64,000 bases of DNA from Isochrysis galbana (GCA_018136815.1 CM030932.1:6548915-6612914), one strand, 5' to 3'; counted from the stretch's first letter, positions 1 through 10,330 are shown. Numbers and translations are program-made. Notes: generated by a model from the letters alone, not told the origin.

Positions 1-927
1 AGGAAGGGGTAGGGATGTGAGAGAACCGGATGCATTATCCGCCTGGTTGGTCTTTTGTTGGCAAAAAGTTACACCCTTGCGCGCTTTTGAAATGCAAAGC
101 GCATCGGCTAGTGTTCGTTGGAACCAGAAGGCGATTGTGTCGAAAAGGTAGTCGACGCCAAAGCGGCCGTTCAAAGGGTGAAGACAGTCAATCGAGACAT
201 CAACCAGGGAGAAGTTCGTGGCTTTCCGACGCATCGGCGGCGCGACCGCGTTCCACCATGATATACATCCGACGTCGTAGTGGTTGCAGAGCGAAGTGAA
301 AAGCTGTTCCGCAGCCGACCATGCCGTCGTATCGTCGTCATCGTAGAGATTCAGGTAGGTGGTCTTCTCCGACCGAGTCAAGTGTGGGCGTGAGTGAACT
401 GTCTTTGGAGTGGGCACATCAGACTTGTAGCAGAGCGAGCGTACAGTGAGGAAAGCGATCAGCGGGCGCGAAGGTAGTGCCAGCACTTTGCGCAGGACTG
501 CCTCGGCGCCCCAGGGCTTCATATGCAGGGCGAGCGATCCAAACTCCAACAACACCAGATCGACGTCCAGCGGCAGCCGTGTGAAGAGGCACTTGACCAT
601 GGAATGTGCGGGTGTGGCGTCCCTTGCGGCGTTGGCGATGCGATGGCGCGTGTTCGGGAAGCTCGCGTTGATCAGGCGAAGTAGGCGAACGGCGAATCCC
701 GCGGTCTTCTTACCGCGGCCAGAATAAGACATGCAGCGCTGGACGCCCTGCGTCAGGCACCCTCCGTTTTGCGCGACAGAGGCGCCCACGATACCGATTG
801 TGAGCGGGAGTCCAGCATGCAGCCGCTCCAACAACCGTACCGACGCCTCCCTGCCGCCTAGGTGCACGAGTGACCGCTCAAGTGCATCTGGCGGTAAAGA
901 GAAAGCGTGGGCCAGCAGCTCGCGCAT
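1..927 (-). CDS. SGNH/GDSL-like hydrolase, partial (3' end beyond window)
   Basis: Reading the minus strand from an ATG at 927 gives 309 codons without a stop, running off the window. Early in the protein is a block-I-like GASVAQNGGC. Next comes a core with LVLLEFGSLAL, where SGNH enzymes carry their second and third blocks, then RPLIAFLTVRSLC. Near the end is SIDCLHPLNGRFG, which fits the DxxH catalytic Asp/His block. This order matches the large algal family of SGNH-type esterases. I infer a secreted or endomembrane esterase or acyl-transfer role, and the substrate is unknown. Codons upstream of the ATG stay open for at least 30 residues, so the true start may be further upstream or the ATG may lie in an internal exon. 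No lesions are seen. The short plus-strand frames here are shadows. Confidence 0.6.
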   Translation of the reverse strand, partial: MRELLAHAFSLPPDALERSLVHLGGREASVRLLERLHAGLPLTIGIVGASVAQNGGCLTQGVQRCMSYSGRGKKTAGFAVRLLRLINASFPNTRHRIANAARDATPAHSMVKCLFTRLPLDVDLVLLEFGSLALHMKPWGAEAVLRKVLALPSRPLIAFLTVRSLCYKSDVPTPKTVHSRPHLTRSEKTTYLNLYDDDDTTAWSAAEQLFTSLCNHYDVGCISWWNAVAPPMRRKATNFSLVDVSIDCLHPLNGRFGVDYLFDTIAFWFQRTLADALCISKARKGVTFCQQKTNQADNASGSLTSLPLP

Positions 928-1074
928 TGCAGAAGCACAACCTGAACGACAAGAAGATCGGCGATGGCGTGGAGACGAGGGAGCCGCCGGAGCCGGGCCC
1001 ACGGGCGAGTGTTTGGAGTAAATAAACAGAAGCACATGAGTTTTCTTGTATGATGTGCGAGATCTAAGCCTGAG

Positions 1075-1345
1075 ACCCCCATTCTGCACCTGTCTGCCTG
1101 TCGACCAATCGACCAGGGGGGAGGGAGGATTGGAGCGATGGGCTGGCCACGACAGGCCAAGGCACGCGCGAGGCAAGCGAGCCTGCCAGGGAGAGAGTGG
1201 GTCAGCAGAGCAGTTTGCTCCTGGCAAGCCATCAGGCATGCCAGGAGCATAGGTGGTTCCTCCCCCATGGCAGGGAGGGGAGCAGTGGAGAGAGGGGGGG
1301 GGCTCGTGCACCCCCCATGGGCAAACTAAGTACAAACTTAGTTGC
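1075..1345 (+). repeat. Dispersed GC-rich SINE-like repeat, family A, 3' part
   Basis: The segment holds the phrases gcacctgtctgcctgtcgacc, ggagcgatgggctggccacg, gccatcaggcatgccaggag, and a terminal palindromic tail around aagtacaaacttagttg. The same phrases in the same order recur near 28.26-28.80, 30.19-30.36 and (inverted) 35.93-36.60 kb. The tail alone recurs near 41.66 and 63.17 kb. No protein is conserved between copies, so I read it as a non-coding retroposed repeat. Confidence 0.75.
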
Positions 1346-1867
1346 CAGCATCCCCAATAAAGAGGGAACTGGGGAAAGGGAAAGGGGTTGACGGTGGTTA
1401 AGGTTGGGTAGTAGGGAGGGACACGAGCACGCTGCCTTACGCCGCACATGTAGCGGAGATTTTTAAAAAGATTTATTTTTCCGTCCCTACCCACCCCCTC
1501 TGTTCATACAATTACAACTCACGATCCACAGCTCCATCTTCACACCCCACTCACAGTTACACTTAAAAATTAGTGTCGTTTCTTGCGTTCGACCGCCTTA
1601 AAACAAGAGACATAGCGCCCAAAAAAGCTCCACAAAATGGCAAAGCCGGCTGCCAACTAGCTCAAACACATGGCACCTCGCCCCTAGTCACGTCGCGAGA
1701 CACGTACATGCACTTCTAACACATCACCCGCCGTCGCGTAGGCACCACCAACAGATTAACAAAGCGCGACTTGGCTCTCGATTCGCTCTACAGGGGCTTT
1801 AGGAGGCTTTGTGTGCCATAGCGGGGCTCAGAGCGGCGGAGCTTGTGCATCAGAGAGGTTTCGAGAG
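1346..1867. other. Intergenic, no gene recognised
   Basis: AT-richer than its surroundings, with scattered homopolymers. There is no open frame with protein-like composition and no recognisable RNA or repeat. Confidence 0.6.
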
Positions 1868-2075
1868 GCAGTGAGCCCCCCCCCCCCCCCTTCCCCCCTC
1901 CCTCGCTCCCTGCCCCTCCCTCCCTACCCCTCCTCCTTCCTCTCTCCCTCTCCTCTTCCCCCCCTCTCCCACTCCCGCCCTCGCCTCCCTCTCTCCCTCC
2001 GTCCCTCCCCCTCTCCCTTCCTCCCTCCCTCTCCTTCTCTCCTTGTCCCTCCCTCTCCTTCTCTCCTTGCACCTG
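1868..2075. repeat. Pyrimidine (C/T) tract
   Basis: About 200 bases are almost pure C and T on the plus strand, starting with a run of C and continuing in CTCCCT-type units. The Pro/Leu/Ser-rich and Arg/Glu/Gly-rich frames across it are compositional artefacts. Confidence 0.9.
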
Positions 2076-2599
2076 TTTGAGTGCGAGCACGCACGCCTCT
2101 AAAGCCGGCAGGAAGCGCAGGCGGCATACGCACACGAACCGCGCGCCCTCCCTTCCAATCCCGCATCACGCCTGTCTGCCGCTGCGCCTAAAGTCTCGAG
2201 CGCTCGCGAAAGCGCGTTGTCACCAGCTTGCCCAGCCCATGCGGCGGCGCGCCGAGAGCTCGTGGTGGCTTGCGCCGCGGCAACGTCGCGTTCATCAAGG
2301 ATCTCCTCCACAGCACCTGCGCGCGCGCCGGTAGGGAGCGAAGCAGCGGCTGAGCGCGGCGACTGGCACGCCGCTGTCAGGCTCCAGCCCTCGCCCTGCC
2401 TCGATCCTTGGGCACCGCATGCCCGCGAGAAGCTGACGCTTCTGCCTGAGCCGCTCGGAGCTCTGCGACTGCTGCCACTGCTCCATCGCCCTCGCTCTCC
2501 TCTGGCCGTATCCCAACCGCTGACCTCTGCCCGCATCCCAACCGCTGACCTCTGCCCGCATCCCCACCACTGACCCCTCCCGCCACGAGCCCCGCGCGC

Positions 2600-2947
2600 A
2601 CCCTCAAGCGCCCTCGCCGTGCTCTCCATGCCCAGCTGCTGCTGCAGCAAGCACCTTTCTCTGTCTGAGCAGTCTCTCCCTCGCCGAGCCGCCCAGCTCA
2701 TCGCCTTCCTCAAACTCGACGCCCAACAAGGCGAGCAGCGGCCTTCCCGTGCCCAGCACTATCCTCATCGAGAAGGAGGCAAAGGAGAGCCAGGCGCCAG
2801 CGGCATCAGCGCGTGCAGCGTGTGAAGCTCGAGCGCGTGGGCGCGCTGCAGCCCGCCCAGCTGTCGCGCCGCGGCAACCCTCGAAGCCTCCGATGGGGCT
2901 GCGTGAAGCATTTCGAGAAGCTCCTCGAGCCGCGACGGCAGAGCCAT
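2600..2947 (-). pseudogene. BTAF1/Mot1-like N-terminus, frameshifted and internally deleted
   Basis: From an ATG at 2947 the minus strand reads SRLEELLEMLHAAPSEASRV then AAARQLGGLQRAHALELHTL, which fits the conserved N-terminus of the TBP-regulating Snf2 ATPase BTAF1/Mot1 (first HEAT repeat). The frame stops at 2765. In a second frame (about 2790-2660) it resumes with LSFASF, then GRPLLALLGVEFEEGDELGG and ARERLLRQRK. In a third frame LLQQQLGME follows. These correspond in order to the next conserved Mot1 blocks. The second half of the first HEAT repeat is missing and at least two frameshifts separate the blocks, so I call it a broken copy. The family assignment is from motif recall, not a search. 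Confidence 0.5.
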
Positions 2948-2984
2948 CGAGTCCTCTTCACCGCGAGGGGAGGAGAGGAGTGAC

Positions 2985-3327
2985 GCAAGACGACAAGAGA
3001 GAGGACGACAAGAGAGAGAGAAAGAAGAGAGAGAAGAGAGAAAGGACGGAGGGAGGGGGGGGAGAAGAGAGAGAGAGAGGGAGGGAGAGGGAGGGAGTGA
3101 GAGAGAGAGACAGAAGAGAGAGAGAGAGAGAAGAGAGAAAGAGAGAGAGAGAGAGAGAGAGGGAGGGAGGGAGGGAGGGAGAGAGCGAGAGGGAGGAGAG
3201 AGGGAGAGAGAGAAGGGGGGGGGGAGAGAATGGGGGAGAGATAGAGGGAGAAAGGGAGAGAGGGAGAGAGGGAGAGAGAGGGAGAGAGAGGGAGAGAGAG
3301 GGAGAGAGAGGGAGAGAGAGGGAGAGA

Positions 3328-3368
<41 letters not shown>
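2985..3368. repeat. Purine (GA)n tract
   Basis: Nearly 380 bases of G/A on the plus strand: GAGAGA and GGGAGAGA units that become regular toward the 3' end (GGGAGAGAGA repeated, then GA dinucleotides). Such mirror-repeat tracts can form triplex DNA. The Arg/Glu and Ser/Leu frames over it are not genes. Confidence 0.95.
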
Positions 3369-3369
<1 letters not shown>

Positions 3370-4400
3370 CAGCGCGTGCTCGACCGGATTTCGAAAAACA
3401 CGACACAAACGAAAACAGCACTTGTCCACGACGTCCACCTCGCGTGTACATGTGAAGAAGGTTCGTGTTCCCCGACGCTCCCCCCCCCCCTCTTCCCCAG
3501 CGCCGCCCGCCGCCGGGGCCGCCACCAGTCAGTGCTCATCGGCCATCGGTCCTCAAGGCGGCACCGCCTGCTGTCTACTCTGACTTTCAAGCATGGCGTG
3601 GGCGTGCACGCTTAAGGTGGCCCCGCCACCGATGGGGGGGGGTCGCGCGCGCGGCGGCTGCCTGGCTCCTCCAGCTGTCACGGGGTCTGGCTGCTGTGCT
3701 GGGCGCTCAGATGCGCTGTGCATCTGGTGGAGGGACCAGCTGGTGTGGGGCCTCTGCCTGAGCCCGCGCACAGTCCACCCTTGTACCGCCACATCGAGCT
3801 AGGGTGGGGGCGGGGAAGCGCGCTCCAGATGGGCTGCGCGAGGCGCTCGGCAGGGTATGGGGGTGAATGTGGCGCGGCGAGAGAGGGAAGGCCCGTCAGA
3901 CTGTTCGAGACAGGTCATAAGGTGCCACTTTCACCCGGGGAGCGACCGCCTGAACGCCCCACAAAGGCCCGTCTGTGCATTCACGTCTTTGGTGTTGACG
4001 TCTGTACCTCCGGACCTCGCCTTGCCTGTCCCAGACTGATGGTTGCCGGCGGCAAGTATGTGCGTCGTTCGGCTGCTAGAAGGCGTATCAGATGTATGGG
4101 TGGCCAGCCCAGGGCGCCTCGCAGCCTCGCAACCATGGTGGCGCCCATTGCACCGTGTGAGACCGGAACGGTGCGGGTGAGTTGACGTCCATCCGCTAGT
4201 GTGGGAGTGTGGGAGTGGCCATCAGAAAAACCAAAGTGTGCGTTGTCAGCGTCGAATTTTGCAAACATTGAGGTGTGGGAGCCTCAGTTGCCACATGTGA
4301 TAGGGGCAGGTGCAACAACTAGTCCTTAATTGATCGACTGTTTCGCGCTGTAAGAGTGTGAAGCTGGCGTGGCGCGTTCCTCGTGTAAATAATATTTCGT
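3369..4400. other. No confident gene
   Basis: Several short overlapping frames exist on both strands, but none shows a recognisable domain, exon-like boundaries, or composition unlike the shadow frames. There is a short G run near 3635. Confidence 0.5.
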
Positions 4401-4439
4401 TATTTTTGGTTGTGTTCAGTAGGCAAATCAGTACCAAAA

Positions 4440-4640
4440 TGGCACTGCCGAGCCATTCGGGGCATCGGACCCGGCAAGAGTGCAGGCCCGGATGGAATAC
4501 CAGCAGAAGTATATAAAACGCACGAGAAGCTAGCCGCACCGCTATTGGCCCAGCTTTACAACTTAGCACTTGACAAGGGAACATCGGCGTACACGATGCG
4601 CCAAGGCGACATAATACTACTGACGAATTGGAATGGCCCA
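4440..4640 (+). mobile_element. LINE reverse transcriptase fragment (RT N-terminal motifs)
   Basis: The plus strand reads GKSAGPDGIPAEVYK, then LAAPLLAQLYNLALDKG and RQGDIILLTNW. The GPDG(I/L)PAE(V/F) motif followed by an RxGxIxLL strand is the start of the palm of LINE reverse transcriptases. The frame opens abruptly and ends at 4643, so this is a 5'- and 3'-truncated scrap. A second fragment with the same motif order lies on the minus strand near 50.0-50.3 kb. Confidence 0.7.
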
Positions 4641-4734
4641 TAGGACCTGAGGGCAATGAGGAAGGAGGCATGCCGGCAGCAGGCGCGGCTGAGGAGACGA
4701 CTTCAGAGACGCTGACGGGCTGAAACCCGTCAAC

Positions 4735-6165
4735 AGAGGAAGGCGGGCAGGCGGGCTTGGGCGAGGGCGAGGACGGCGGCGAGAGCGACATCGAGCGAGC
4801 GGCGAGAGGCGAGGGTGAGTGTGAGGAGGGCTATGATGCCAGGGGCTGGCGAGGAGAGGCGAGGTTGTAGGGTATGAGTGTTACGAGAGCGAGTGCGACG
4901 AGAGCGAGAGCAACGGATGACGACTGACGACAAGACGACGGACAAAGACACCCAGGAAAACACTCCGACTCTCGCCCCACGACTTTCTCACATAACTCGA
5001 CTGAAATCAAACCCAAACACTCCGGCTTGACGACGACGGACGACGATCCGAAGACGATCTGTCGGCGATCCCGTCTGGAAGGGGAATCGCACCATAACGG
5101 AAACGAGGGGCAATCCTGCCGCACAGGATTCCAAAAGACCTATCGAATAAGACGAAAGAAGTGCGGTGTGCCTAAGGGGGAGATGCGAAGAGATTGCAAA
5201 TTAAACCTGATTGCAATCACTAAAGTAGATAGAGAAACGCGGGGAAGATAGCGAATTAAACCTATTTGCAAGTCGCCTAAGAGGGAGAAAGGTGGGGAAA
5301 CTTCCCTTCTCTTCGAAAGTAAGAGAGAGGGTGCTCCACAACCCAAGATCCCATGCGTCCAAGCGAAGCTTTTTGACCGAGAACGAGAGAAATCAGAGAA
5401 TTATGCCCTCCCATTGTCGCATTCGCGAATCGACACTCGTTAGGCTTCGCTCTCCTCTTCGTCGTTCGGTATTATCGTTATAATTCTCTGCTTTCCCTCG
5501 TTCTCGGTCAAAAACTTCGCGTGGACGCCTAGGATCTTGGGTTGTGGAGCGCCCTCTCTCTTTCTCTCGAAGATAAGGGCAGTTTCCCAACCTTTCTTCC
5601 TCTCAAGCTCCTCACGAAAAGGTTTAATTTGCTATCTCCCCCGCGTTTCTTTACCTGCATCTGGGGGGCAATTAGGTTTAATTTGCGACCTCTTCATATC
5701 TCTCCCATAGGCACGTCGCACTTCTTTCGTCTTGTTCGATAGGTCTCTGGGAATCCTGCGTAGCAAGATTGCCCCTCGCTTCCGTTATGGTGCGACTCCC
5801 GTTCTAGTCGAGATCACCGACAGATCGCTCCTTGATCGTTGTCCGTCGCCGTCTGGTCGGAGTGTTTAGGTTTGATTTCAGTCGAGTTACGTGAGAAACG
5901 TCGTCAGAGGAGAGTCGGGGTGTTTCCTGGGTCTCGTTGTCCGTCGGCCTGGCGTCCAGTCGTTCAGTCGCTCTCGCTCTCGTCGCTCTCGTTCTCGTCT
6001 ATTACCCCTACTCTACAAACTCGCCTCTCCTCGCCTGCCCCTGCCACCACAGCCCTCCCCTCGCTCGCACCTCGCCTCTCGTCGCTCGATCGATGTCGCT
6101 TTCGCCGCCGTCCTCGCCCTCGCCCAAGCCCGCCTGCCCGCCTTCCTCTGCTGACGGGAGGTGTC
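4735..6165. repeat. Large imperfect inverted repeat (foldback element), arms about 650-700 bp
   Basis: The left arm (about 4735-5405) reads as the reverse complement of the right arm (about 5475-6165). Examples are gaccgagaacgagagaaatc near 5375 against ccctcgttctcggtcaaaaa near 5495, and gcaaattaaacc near 5197 against ggtttaatttgc near 5675. The outer ends, with cagaggaaggcgggcaggcg near 4735, match cgcctgcccgccttcctctg near 6150. The loop of about 70 bp holds cgcgaatcgacactcgtta. Mismatches are scattered, so it is an old duplication. A sequence like aggggagatagcaaattaaacc also occurs in the leader of the retroelement near 60.55 kb, suggesting the arms derive from that element type. The Arg/Ser-rich frames are not genes. 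Confidence 0.85.
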
Positions 6166-6425
6166 GATCCGTCAACCGTGGGACATCAGTCGAGTTGAGC
6201 TATCGAATGTCCATGGCTATTTATACACCCCGTGTTCTGGTACGTGCCATACAGCCCGTCTTCGAGGACGATCGCCCCTCGTGGCGAGAGCTCAGCGCGT
6301 GGGCCGCCGAGCGGGGCGACGTCCGCCTGCTCGAGTGGGCGCTGACATTGTCCAAGATGTCGATCCGTCAACCATGGGACATCAGTCGAGTTGAGCTATC
6401 GAATGGCTATTTATACACCCGTGTT
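6160..6425 (+). repeat. Direct duplication flanking a 120-bp segment
   Basis: About 75 bp (gtcgatccgtcaac, then tgggacatcagtcgag, ttgagctatcgaatg and ggctatttatacaccc) occur at about 6160-6235 and again at 6360-6422. The intervening segment encodes WAAERGDVRLLEWAL, resembling part of an ankyrin-type repeat, but is too short to call. A diverged copy of the duplicated sequence is near 34.03-34.07 kb. Confidence 0.7.
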
Positions 6426-6429
6426 TTCT

Positions 6430-6740
6430 TTTGCCAAGATCGTATCACCCACGTGCACGCCGTGCACCGGCGCCCCCGTGGAGGCGCCGTGCGTGCGCAC
6501 AGCGGCTGTTCCCCTCTGCCACCCGGGTCGCACATATACGTAAACGAGCCATGCGCGTTAGATCTCTCGCGGGACAGGTGTGATGAGCTGCAATCACCCA
6601 TGCGCACGCCGTGCATGCGCATGACGCGATGTGCACCGGTTCCCCCCCGCGGGGGCGCCGTGCGTGCGCATAGCAACTGGTTCTGAGGTGCACGCCGTGC
6701 GTTCGCTCTTTTCGCGGGGGAACTCTGGGCGCAGAGTGCC
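6430..6740. repeat. Degenerate GC minisatellite with GTGCACGCCGTGC units
   Basis: Units such as gtgcacgccgtgcaccgg, gcgcacgccgtgcatgcgc and ggtgcacgccgtgcgttcg recur at irregular spacing. Their core GTGCAC/GCGCATGCGC is self-complementary. Confidence 0.6.
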
Positions 6741-7211
6741 GGCGGGAACCCGAAGGGCACCCCCTGCGACCGGGGTGACTTTCACGTTATACGGCGATGA
6801 CACTTACGAAAAAAACAGGTTGGGTAGTTGGGCCCTCTACCCCCCCCCCCCTCTCTCTCCGTTCCCCCTCCCCCGTCTCATCGTCCCCAGTGAGAGAGAG
6901 AAGGCTGCCTGCCCTCTCTCCTTCCACTGCTCGCTCACCCTCCAGCTCTCTCTCCTCGTCCTCGTCTTCCTCCACGATGGTGTCGACTCGGCGCGCATCC
7001 GCACGGTCATCCTCCTCTCGCGCTCCTGCTCGCTGGTTGCGTTCGACCCTCTCGCCACGGCCACCGGTCGACTGGACGCCGAGCGCGAGCGCTGCTCGCA
7101 CGACTCGTCCCACCTCTTGCTCCAAGGCTTCGGCGGCGGAGGTGGAGTCTCTTCGCGTTCCCGAGGCTGAGCAGGAGTCTCTTTCTCCGTTCGAGGAGGT
7201 CACCACCACCA

Positions 7212-7478
7212 TCATCGACAAGGACTGCGGGCCTGTGGAGGAAGGAGCAGACGAGGAGAACGAGAACTGTGCGTCGGACGCTCCAGGCCTTCTTCTTGTG
7301 TACTTGGAAAGATGAACCGGAGGATGAGGACCAAAACTACGGCGACGAAGAGTGGAATCACACTCTTTGTGTACGCGATTGCGAAAACCGCAAGAAGGGC
7401 AATGCCCACTGCCAGAAAAATACGCCACTTGCCGTGTCTGGTCTTCCATTCAGTGGCCGGACAAGGCGGGGGAGTCAC
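7212..7478 (-). CDS. Possible small two-helix membrane protein
   Basis: An 88-residue frame has two adjacent hydrophobic segments (WRIFLAVGIALLAVFAIAY and VIPLFVAVVLVLILRFIF) separated by a short TKS turn, followed by a polar tail. The layout resembles the two-helix proteins at 28.8-29.6 kb, but I see no convincing sequence identity. Competing frames on both strands are Ser/Pro or Glu/Arg rich. Without a family match it remains a possibility only. Confidence 0.3.
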   Translation of the reverse strand: MTPPPCPATEWKTRHGKWRIFLAVGIALLAVFAIAYTKSVIPLFVAVVLVLILRFIFPSTQEEGLERPTHSSRSPRLLLPPQARSPCR

Positions 7479-7625
7479 TCACCGACGCCATGGATTTTCG
7501 TGGGGTAGAGGGGGTTCGCGGGGGGGGGAGGGGGTATGGGGGGCAGGTAAGGGGGGTCCCTGGGGAATCCTTGGACACCCAGGAGGGGTGGAAAATAGTG
7601 GTTAAAAAGCGTGAGTGACCGGGCT
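7455..7625 (+). repeat. Dispersed repeat, family C copy 1
   Basis: The segment contains gccatggattttcgtggggt, aggtaaggggggtccctggg, acacccaggaggggtgga and gtgagtgaccgg. The same ordered phrases occur at 50410-50590, and an inverted partial copy (gtagcccggtcactcactc) is near 62.12 kb. Confidence 0.8.
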
Positions 7626-7804
7626 ACTATAAGAATAGTGCGCGACGATCGAAGAGAGAGGAAGTACCACACCCGTCCGGACGATGAGGTGTAGAATCGG
7701 CGGCCGGGGCAGAGCGAGCGGCGCGCCTCCGTCTTGGCCAAGCTCCCGCGCGCCGCTTTCCCGCCGGGGGAGTTTTGTTTTAGGTTATAATAATAGCTTA
7801 GCAG

Positions 7805-7890
7805 CCTTGTACTGATATCAGTACATCAGCTCTCAGGGAGCTGATACTGATGCATCAGTACTGATATCAGTACTGACGGCCCATCCGGGC
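7805..7890. repeat. Short island of CTGATATCAG palindromes
   Basis: Three overlapping copies of a tactgatatcagtac-type palindrome sit beside gagctgatactgatgcatca, ending in ctgacggcccatccggg. The last phrase is also the terminal inverted repeat of the element at 33650-34192, so this may be one solo end of that family. Confidence 0.6.
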
Positions 7891-8107
7891 AGCCAGCATA
7901 TACTTTACTCCTAGTCGTAGGACCTCATCATCCACCTTCACAAGATTTTTTTATTAACTCTTTCATAGTGAATTTTTTTCATTTACACGGTGAAGAGCGA
8001 CACCCAAGGCCTTTCCGCGGAGCTTTCACGGAGAGGAGAGAGAGGAGGAAGAAGAGGGGAAGAGGAGGGAAGAGAGGAGGAACGGAAGAGGGGGTGGGGG
8101 GGGGAGG

Positions 8108-8946
8108 CGATGAGTCGGTCGACGGGTCCGCCGTCGGTGAGCGTTGGGGCGCTTCCGGCGGCGGAGGCCGCTTGTGCGGCTGCAGTGCGCTCGATCGTGG
8201 TCTCTGGTGGGTATGCCAGCTTCTCTGCTGTCTGTGCGGCCGCAAGCGCCTTGCTCGGCCTCCCTTCCTTTGAGACAATCGGTGTAAGAAGCGAGAGCAT
8301 CAGTGTCCTCGCACACCTCTAGGATATTGAGGCTGCTGTCGGCTCATACAGGGCGGGCTTCTTAGCGACGCACGCCATGGGGTGTGTAGCAGAGCTGGAA
8401 GAGGAAGCGATTGCCCTGCTCCATGCCAGGGGTGTGCCAGCGCTCGTACGACAGCAGAGCAATGGCTGCTTGCTTGCGGCGCCGCAGAGCGAAGAGGAGA
8501 TCGACATTCAATCGGATGAGGAGGAGGTGGTGGATGGACGCGCTGCAGGCGAGGCCGGTGCGGGAGCGAGCTTGGCTCCCACGCCGAGCGGCGGGCGGTG
8601 CTTTGACTCATTTGGGGTGGGGCCTCTGGCACTCCATCCCGCAGTCTATGCGCGTTGGCACCCCGTTGCGCGCGGCTCACGCATCCGGTTTTCAGACGTG
8701 GCGCCGCACCTGATAGACTTCATGACGCACCGCGGCGCGAGCTCGAGGGACTGCTCGCAAACAGCCAGGGGAGCTCCGGACCTGGACCTGGCCGAGCTCG
8801 GTGTCTGGCTCAAGAGCCGTTTGGGGACTAGCCTGGCTTCGCTGGGGGCGGTGCTCGTTCCGAGTGCCCTTCCGGCAACGGCGCTGGCGATGAGCTTTGC
8901 AGTGCACCCGTCGGCTGAAGCGGAGGAGCGTCACCGACCCCACTGA
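8108..8946 (+). CDS. Unidentified protein, probably two exons
   Basis: A frame from an ATG at 8108 (MSRSTGPPSVSVGALPAAEA) runs to about 8283, where atcggtgtaaga could be a splice donor. A second frame with ATG at 8377 runs to 8946 and carries an acidic stretch (SEEEIDIQSDEEEVVD) followed by LSP-poor, moderately hydrophobic sequence such as FSDVAPHLIDFMTHRG. Composition is more protein-like than in the other frames. I could not find an in-frame GT-AG join between the two parts, so they may be separate exons of a longer gene that continues at 9012. No family is recognised. Confidence 0.35.
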
Positions 8947-9011
8947 CCCATCGCGAGCTCGGCTCCCAGCACCTTCCTGGTAGCAGACACGAGCCAAACC
9001 ACGAGATAAAT

Positions 9012-10055
9012 GTGCCTTTGTGCGTCGAGAGTACTGATCATCTTGCTTACTTTCCCTCTTCCGGCACGTTACCTGTTCAGGCGCGCGCAGTTCGCCGCGC
9101 TCTCGACTCTGTGTACGAGGAGCATCGGCAGCAGAAGATGCATGAGCGGCGGATGCGAGCTGACAGATGGTGCAGTTTGGATGTGGGGTCAAGGGCGGTG
9201 CCAGCAGCTGATCGGACGCGCGAGGGCGTTTTGGGGTGGGAAGGCCCGAGCAAAGCTCAGGCGGCTGATGGCACAGGTGAGGAGACGACCGCAACGGCTG
9301 GGACCGCTGCGGCTGAGAGGCGTCTCGACGCCTGCCCCATCGAGTTGCTCCCACCCTCCAACCCGAGGGTCGCTGCGTGGCTTTCCAGTCTACGCATCGC
9401 CATCGGCGCCAACGCACCAACATGGAGCGCTGCACTCGCGGCCATCCGCGGCCTAAGGCGGGCGAGGCCGTCAGAGGAGCGGGCGGGGAAGAAATCCCGC
9501 CGTCGCGAGGGGCGGATGCACGCTGAGGACCGGATCTCCAATGTGGACGACACTGTCGGAGATGTGATCACTGACGAGACGCTACTGCTCATCGCAACCG
9601 AGTACGCGATGCTTCAGCTCGGGAGAAGCAGATGGCGAGCAAAGCGGTGGGCGACGTCGCAAGCTGAGAAAGCGACAGATCGTGGTGCAATCGCCGAGTC
9701 GACGAGTTCTGAGTCAGGCTCCGAAAGTGATAGCGGCGAGAAGAGCGAGCTTACATCGAACGAGCGCACTAGCGATGAGGTGGATGCTGAAAGTGGGGAA
9801 GGCGCCGACGTCAAGGGAACGGAAACCGCTACAGATTCGGTTGATACGGGACGACTCACACCGTTGGCCATTGCAGCCATTGTGCAGAGTGCGGTAGAAG
9901 GACAGTGCGCACCTACCATTGGAACCGGCGAGATCTGCGCGGGCGCCGCCGTAGTAACGCAAAGTAGCGGCAACACAAGGTCCAATACGGATCCGACATC
10001 GGCCGTTGAGAGCAGGCGTGACCAGAGGTGCTGTCGCGGGCAACGGCGACGGTGA
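9012..10055 (+). CDS. Unidentified acidic protein
   Basis: A 347-codon frame. The middle part (PPSNPRVAAWLSSLRIAIGA) and ITDETLLLIATEYAMLQLG look like amphipathic helices. The C-terminal third is Ser/Glu/Asp-rich (SSESGSESDSGEKSELTSNE), typical of a disordered tail. The gap to the preceding frame (8947-9011) is short enough for both to be one gene. A similar phrase, AAVHAWLTSLRVEAAL, lies in a plus-strand frame near 19.9 kb, which may mean a small family or chance. No function is proposed. Confidence 0.4.
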   Translation: MPLCVESTDHLAYFPSSGTLPVQARAVRRALDSVYEEHRQQKMHERRMRADRWCSLDVGSRAVPAADRTREGVLGWEGPSKAQAADGTGEETTATAGTAAAERRLDACPIELLPPSNPRVAAWLSSLRIAIGANAPTWSAALAAIRGLRRARPSEERAGKKSRRREGRMHAEDRISNVDDTVGDVITDETLLLIATEYAMLQLGRSRWRAKRWATSQAEKATDRGAIAESTSSESGSESDSGEKSELTSNERTSDEVDAESGEGADVKGTETATDSVDTGRLTPLAIAAIVQSAVEGQCAPTIGTGEICAGAAVVTQSSGNTRSNTDPTSAVESRRDQRCCRGQRRR

Positions 10056-10089
10056 TAGCTCAGGCGTTGCCGGCGACCAGGCGTCGATA

Positions 10090-10330
10090 GTGGCGATGAG
10101 GGTGCAGGTGGCGACAACAGCGGCGACGAGGACCATTGCGGCGGTGGTCGTCGTGCTCGACGGGCAACAATATGACCATGGGTGGCGTCTCAAGTATTTG
10201 AGCGGGTGGGCGCGCCGGAGTCGGTGGCGGCCAAGGTGGCGGCGGTGGCGGCGGCGGCAACAACTGCGGAGTGTTCGACGACGGCAGAGGCGGCCCTAGC
10301 GGTGAAGAGGATGGAGGCACAGTGATCGAG
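10090..10330. repeat. Degenerate GGC/GGT trinucleotide-type repeat
   Basis: Low-complexity GGCGGTGGC-type sequence. Its end (gcgccggagtcggtggcgg, then ggagtgttcgacgacggc) matches 25085-25160 closely, so it belongs to the same dispersed repeat as the 24.3-25.4 kb block. Confidence 0.75.

Noticed and set aside
2749..3615. Long overlapping frames (200-290 codons) over the 3.0-3.37 kb purine tract on both strands
   Set aside because: Composition is only Arg/Glu/Gly or Ser/Leu/Pro as dictated by GA/CT repeats; several frames are open at once.
6797..7315. 172-codon plus-strand Ser/Arg/Pro-rich frame and its Glu/Arg-rich antisense
   Set aside because: Low-complexity composition in both directions and no motif; not enough to call a gene.
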